A stretch of DNA of 64,000 nucleotides from Apilactobacillus ozensis DSM 23829 = JCM 17196. Lineage in GTDB: Bacteria > Bacillota > Bacilli > Lactobacillales > Lactobacillaceae. Positions 60,688-64,000 of the stretch are shown one piece after another. Location of the stretch: NCBI RefSeq assembly GCF_001435995.1, contig NZ_AYYQ01000036.1:49129-113128 (forward strand). Direction: 5' to 3'. Under the pieces are notes generated by a model, which worked only from the letters and a program-made list of their open reading frames with translations, made no database searches and was not told where the DNA came from. The translations under genes were made by a program, and so were the position numbers. Position 1 is the first letter of the stretch. Every line of letters begins with the position of its first letter.

Positions 60688-61452
60688 TTAGATGCCAATC
60701 CCTTCATATTTTTTAATACCCACTTTAATTAATATTCTATAAATCAAAAGAGTTATTATAAGCCAACTAGATACAGCTATGAAATATGGCGTTGAATCAT
60801 TGATTAGATGCGTTACCATACGTGCAGGGACATCGGCAACTAGGGAAAATGGATTGAATTGTAGCCATTTATAAATACCTTTGCCTAAAAAGGTGAGCGG
60901 AAATGACAATCCGCCTAGAATTAAGTAGCAGGCGTTTACTGCCGAACGTAATGGCCACATGTTAATTAACCAAAAACTCAGCGTCCCAATCACTAGCATA
61001 GTAGTAAAAAACATGATGAATGCTAATGTCAAATACGTAATTAAAATAAGTTTAGACTGTAAACTTTGATTACTATAAATTAGTAGTAGGCCAAAATTAA
61101 TACATAGATATGGGAACTGACTGCCCACATAGTAAGTGATTTGTTCGCCATAAATAGAAATGGGCCTTAATAAAATGGTAGTTAGTTGCCCGGACTTAAC
61201 CTGGTTAGCCATCCTAAAAATTGGACTAGCTGAAAATAAAATAGCAGTTAAATTAGTAATTACTAAATACTGAATCATTTGGGATAGAGCCATGTTATTT
61301 AAAGTATGCCGGTCAGTGCCATGATAAATGCTTATCCACATTAAAATACTAATTACCATTTGCAAGCATTGCGTTAATAAATACGTAATTTCATTGCTGC
61401 GATAAACTAATTTAGCAGTTAAACTATTAAAGCCGATAATAAGATATTTCAT
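60688..61452 (-). CDS. ABC-2-type permease subunit 1
   Basis: This 254-residue protein has six hydrophobic segments and the LLRPISIYGEQ motif near residues 94-104 that is diagnostic of this ABC-2 group. Its ATG overlaps the ATPase stop by 4 bp. Paired permeases with one ATPase are the rule for this exporter type. Confidence 0.9.
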   Translation of the reverse strand: MKYLIIGFNSLTAKLVYRSNEITYLLTQCLQMVISILMWISIYHGTDRHTLNNMALSQMIQYLVITNLTAILFSASPIFRMANQVKSGQLTTILLRPISIYGEQITYYVGSQFPYLCINFGLLLIYSNQSLQSKLILITYLTLAFIMFFTTMLVIGTLSFWLINMWPLRSAVNACYLILGGLSFPLTFLGKGIYKWLQFNPFSLVADVPARMVTHLINDSTPYFIAVSSWLIITLLIYRILIKVGIKKYEGIGI

Positions 61453-62375
61453 TTATTTTTATACTCCAAATATAGTTTCTGAACAAATGCCTCTAGTGAT
61501 ACACCTTCACGCTTTATACTGATAATATTTTCACTATCTATTTGATTGATAAAAGTCTTGAGTTGATTGCTAGGAACTTTTTCTGTGACTGTCTGGTTAT
61601 TTTTTAAATACTTGCAGGTGAAGTTATCTAATTGATTAGGCTGGATGGGAATATTATTAGTCTGACCCTGATAGACAAAATTACCATCTACTAAGATTAA
61701 TAGTTTATCGGATAACATTTCGATATCCTTTAAATAGTGTGATGTAATTAAAATAGTTGTATGGTTTTGTTGATTTTCTGCTCTTAGAAATTTATAGATA
61801 TGTTGTTGAGTTAGTAAATCTAGTCCCAAAGTGGGTTCATCTAAGAAAAGATATTTAGGTTCATGAATGAGCGCACAAATTAATTCACACCGCACGCGTT
61901 GACCTAATGACAGCTTACGTACAGGCTGATTGATAAATTCTTGAGCATCTAGCATGTTAATTAAAGTTTGCTTACGGTTAATATATTTATCGTGTGGGAT
62001 TTTATAAATGTAAGCTAACATGTTTAGGGTATCAATCGCTGGTAAATCCCAGGTAAGTTGCGATTTTTGACCAAACAAAATGCCAACTTGTTTTAAATAC
62101 TTATTGGCTCTATAGGTCGGAATTTGATTATCTACAATTACACTACCGTGGGTGGGGGATAAAATACCAGTTAATAATTTAATGAAGGTGGTTTTACCAG
62201 CACCATTAGGGCCAATTAAACCAACCATATCCCCATCATTGATGGTAATACTATTATTCTTTAGAGCCTGAATAGTTTTAGTTTTTCGTTTAAAAAAATC
62301 ACTGATGGACCCTTTAAGACCAGGCTCTTTAACAAATGATTCGTATTCAAAACTAAGCTGTTTAGTTTTTATCAT
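61449..62375 (-). CDS. ABC-2 exporter ATPase
   Basis: This 308-residue ATPase has GLIGPNGAGKTTFIKLLTG (Walker A, about residues 51-69), LSLGQRVRCEL (signature, about 155-165), YLFLDEPTLGLD (Walker B) and ITSHYLKDIEMLSD (switch histidine). The N-terminal segment SISDFFKRKTKTIQAL is typical of ATPases paired with ABC-2 permeases of this type. AAGGAGG lies six bases before the ATG at 62375. Confidence 0.95.
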   Translation of the reverse strand: MIKTKQLSFEYESFVKEPGLKGSISDFFKRKTKTIQALKNNSITINDGDMVGLIGPNGAGKTTFIKLLTGILSPTHGSVIVDNQIPTYRANKYLKQVGILFGQKSQLTWDLPAIDTLNMLAYIYKIPHDKYINRKQTLINMLDAQEFINQPVRKLSLGQRVRCELICALIHEPKYLFLDEPTLGLDLLTQQHIYKFLRAENQQNHTTILITSHYLKDIEMLSDKLLILVDGNFVYQGQTNNIPIQPNQLDNFTCKYLKNNQTVTEKVPSNQLKTFINQIDSENIISIKREGVSLEAFVQKLYLEYKNK

Positions 62376-62628
62376 GATAGCCTCCTTATCTTTTATCAAA
62401 TAATTAGTTCAAAATATTTTAATTTATTTTTAATTTAAATATAATCTTATTTTAACACAAAGGCTGAATTTAAAAATACTTTTTAATTTTTTCTTAAGCC
62501 GAATGTTTTTATTTATAAAAAAATTAAGGTATACTCCAGATAGGGACTGTTATAAGTTAAGACTACTTTTAGTGAGAAGTGGAGCAAAATTATTCTTTGC
62601 GTCAGTTATCCGAGAAAGGAGTCCTCTA

Positions 62629-62742
62629 ATAATTATTTTCCTAAATTGTTTAGAATTAGTGCTAGAACTAGCTATTCTAATTATAGCCGCGACGGCACTA
62701 ATTATTGGGCTGACTAAAATCAATCATAAAGACAATCGTTAA
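62629..62742 (+). CDS. Type I toxin-like hydrophobic peptide
   Basis: A 37-residue peptide with a long hydrophobic helix (LELVLELAILIIAATALIIG) and a charged tail (LTKINHKDNR) resembles the holin-like type I toxins of lactic bacteria. AAAGGAG lies seven bases before an ATA, then two ATT codons; no normal start is present at the right place. The frame is also open upstream from an ATG at 62503, but that ATG has no ribosome site. A strong terminator follows. Type I toxins are usually paired with an antisense RNA, which I could not define here. Confidence 0.4.
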   Translation: MIIFLNCLELVLELAILIIAATALIIGLTKINHKDNR

Positions 62743-62782
62743 AGCCCGGAAAACAACTTACGGTTTTTGATTGATTCTGAGA

Positions 62783-62816
62783 AAGTCCTATATCACTATA
62801 TGGGACTTTTTTTTGT
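62783..62816 (+). terminator. Intrinsic terminator
   Basis: AAAGTCCTATAT pairs with ATATGGGACTTT and is followed by eight T. It ends the type I toxin-like transcript. Confidence 0.88.
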
Positions 62817-62843
62817 CTGTATGGTTATGTAAAAGGTGATTAT

Positions 62844-63341
62844 ATGAATAAAAAATCTAACTTAATAATAAGTATTTTGACATTGTTTATTATGTTTAGT
62901 ATCGGTGTGGAAAATGTAAAAGCTAACTCACGCCAATTAACTAATATTCCTAAAATATTTCGTGGTGATTGGTACAACTATTTTTATCATAATAAACAGT
63001 ATACTAGAATAAAAATAAATCCTAAAACCATTAATTATTATGCTGATGATAATAAAACAGTTGATTATACTTTGCATGTGCATGCTTCTAATAATAAATT
63101 TTTAAAAAGCAAAAGGGGTAATGACGATATATCGGTTAGTAAAATTGGTCATTCCACCAAAAATAACCAATCGATTATAATGTTTGCTTTGCATAGTAAT
63201 GGTGTAGGTAATACTTTTCATGTTTATAAGCAGGGCTACCACTGGATTATGGTCAACGAAAGTGGATCGCATATAGGCTCTAAAGATTATTATTATCACA
63301 ATACGAGATTAGCTAAAAAATTATATACCAAAAATAAATAA
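62844..63341 (+). CDS. Small secreted protein
   Basis: This 165-residue protein has a signal peptide (MNKKSNLIISILTLFIMFSIGVENVKANS) with cleavage likely after VKA. The mature part contains IFRGDWYNYFYHNKQYTRIKINPKTINYY and beta-rich sequence, with several histidines. Its layout recalls the secreted protein at 55757. AAAAGGTG precedes the ATG. Function unknown. Confidence 0.65.
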   Translation: MNKKSNLIISILTLFIMFSIGVENVKANSRQLTNIPKIFRGDWYNYFYHNKQYTRIKINPKTINYYADDNKTVDYTLHVHASNNKFLKSKRGNDDISVSKIGHSTKNNQSIIMFALHSNGVGNTFHVYKQGYHWIMVNESGSHIGSKDYYYHNTRLAKKLYTKNK

Positions 63342-63378
63342 AAGGGCATCAACTCGTTAAAGTTGATGCCCTTTATCA
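63341..63378. terminator. Bidirectional intrinsic terminator
   Basis: AAAGGGCATCAACT pairs with AGTTGATGCCCTTT around a short loop. It separates the secreted-protein gene from the convergent vsr gene. Confidence 0.9.
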
Positions 63379-63429
63379 TGTGATAACATAGCAATGTTCC
63401 CTATAATTATACCATATTAAATTATTTAA

Positions 63430-63876
63430 TTATAAATCATTATTATACTTAATATAAAAATGAATCAGCTCTATGCAGTAATCTACGTTATTTTTAACAG
63501 TGTTACCCCAAAAATGTAAGGAAATCCATCCAATTTTTCTTAACTCATCGTCTTTGTGTTTATCTCTTTTCATATTGGTTTCAATTTTATTGATCCAATA
63601 TTCTCGGTTTCTTTTTAATCTTTGTTTTCTTTGTTCCCAATTAAAACCATTCCAAAATTCTCCATCAATAAATACTGCTATTTTATATTTTGTTATAGCT
63701 ATATCAGGTAATCCAGGCAAATTTTTGTAATTTCTTCGATATCTAATGCCTTGATACCATAATTTTTGGGCTAAGGTATTTTCTAAAGGGCCACGCTTTA
63801 GTTTAACTTTCGACATACGTTTACTAGTTTTCTTATCAGTCTTAAGATTATATCTTAGTTCTAAATCCTTACGCAA
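63430..63876 (-). CDS. vsr: Very short patch repair (Vsr) endonuclease
   Basis: This 148-residue nuclease has GLPDIAITKYKIAVFIDGEFWNG (about residues 55-77), REYWINKIETNMKRD and LRKIGWISLHFWG, the Vsr pattern. The usual HGCFWHG is IDGEFWNG here, so the zinc ligands of the E. coli enzyme may be absent. Vsr nicks beside T:G mismatches from deaminated 5-methylcytosine. A TTG start at 63876 with AAGAAGTG is used. The gene upstream on the same strand may be its methyltransferase. Confidence 0.85.
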   Translation of the reverse strand: MRKDLELRYNLKTDKKTSKRMSKVKLKRGPLENTLAQKLWYQGIRYRRNYKNLPGLPDIAITKYKIAVFIDGEFWNGFNWEQRKQRLKRNREYWINKIETNMKRDKHKDDELRKIGWISLHFWGNTVKNNVDYCIELIHFYIKYNNDL

Positions 63877-63894
63877 AAATCACTTCTTAAATTT

Positions 63895-64000
63895 TTAACC
63901 TATTAAGTCTTTAATTACTGATTTAATGTAGGAATTATTTATCCAAAAAGATTGCGTTGTCATATATTTTGGATCATAATCACTAGGCTTATTAATCCAA
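63895..64000 (-). CDS. C-terminal end of a gene upstream of vsr (possible cytosine methyltransferase)
   Basis: The visible frame ends FWINNSYIKSVIKDLIG before a TAA at 63895 and runs out of the window. Its position before vsr suggests a DNA cytosine methyltransferase, as these genes are usually neighbours. The 34 residues seen are too few to confirm it. Confidence 0.45.
   Translation of the reverse strand, partial: WINKPSDYDPKYMTTQSFWINNSYIKSVIKDLIG

Noticed and set aside
1-64000. tRNA, rRNA, prophage or complete insertion sequence
   Set aside because: I looked for cloverleaf, rRNA, integrase, terminase and transposase signals and found none that I could support.

Overview
The window looks like DNA from a low-GC member of the Lactobacillaceae. 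It is strongly AT-rich, its genes have Firmicutes-type ribosome binding sites, and it encodes a KxYKxGKxW-type secreted adhesin with DUF285, mucin-binding-like and DUF5776-like regions, RepA_N plasmid initiators and DHA2-type efflux pumps. I see no rRNA, tRNA, prophage or complete insertion sequence. Two RepA_N initiators and two ParA cassettes sit among amino-acid biosynthesis genes. The window is therefore either part of a large plasmid or chromid, or a chromosome segment carrying plasmid-derived maintenance modules; the sequence alone does not decide.

Layout. 1-2.7 kb: end of homoserine dehydrogenase, aspartate kinase, small envelope protein, ElaA-like acetyltransferase. 2.7-13.5 kb: a short TetR/PH operon with an apparently leaderless promoter, a quinone oxidoreductase, threonine aldolase, two MerR-controlled operons that each keep a 19-bp-spacer promoter with a dyad, and an ArgE/DapE-type peptidase. 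13.5-18.9 kb: a run of very small membrane proteins, one isolated 28-nt element resembling a type I-E CRISPR repeat, a YafQ-like toxin with a damaged antitoxin, a lipoprotein and small secreted proteins. 18.9-23.1 kb: first RepA_N module with a counter-transcribed RNA, then a HEPN protein and a secreted coiled-coil protein that are both broken. 23-37.6 kb: a GT2 polysaccharide synthase with a tiny LPQLG partner, a RecB-like nuclease, efflux pumps, an OYE/TetR pair, a class I aminotransferase and a cytidine deaminase. 37.7-44.95 kb: a seven-gene shikimate/tyrosine operon. 45-50.5 kb: two ParA/partner cassettes, a centromere-like octamer array and the second RepA_N gene. 51-64 kb: large adhesin, broken nucleoside hydrolase, secreted proteins, an ABC-2 exporter, a type I toxin-like peptide, Vsr endonuclease and the end of a further gene.

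The most interesting system is the shikimate/tyrosine operon (aroE-aroD-MFS::chorismate mutase-aroC-aroA-tyrA-aroK). Its leader encodes a 17-residue peptide in which five of the last seven residues are Tyr, followed by mutually exclusive hairpins and an intrinsic terminator. This is the architecture of ribosome-mediated attenuation, and no T-box motif is visible. The third gene fuses a major facilitator transporter to an AroQ chorismate mutase domain in which every key catalytic residue can be aligned. The two RepA leaders carry homologous antisense RNAs with matching promoters and stems.

Several frames are broken by single-base changes in homopolymers (zinc-ribbon/PH gene, HEPN gene, nucleoside hydrolase twice). 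These may be genuine decay, phase variation or sequencing error, and raw reads are needed to choose. A few genes appear to begin at ATT or ATA behind good ribosome binding sites.
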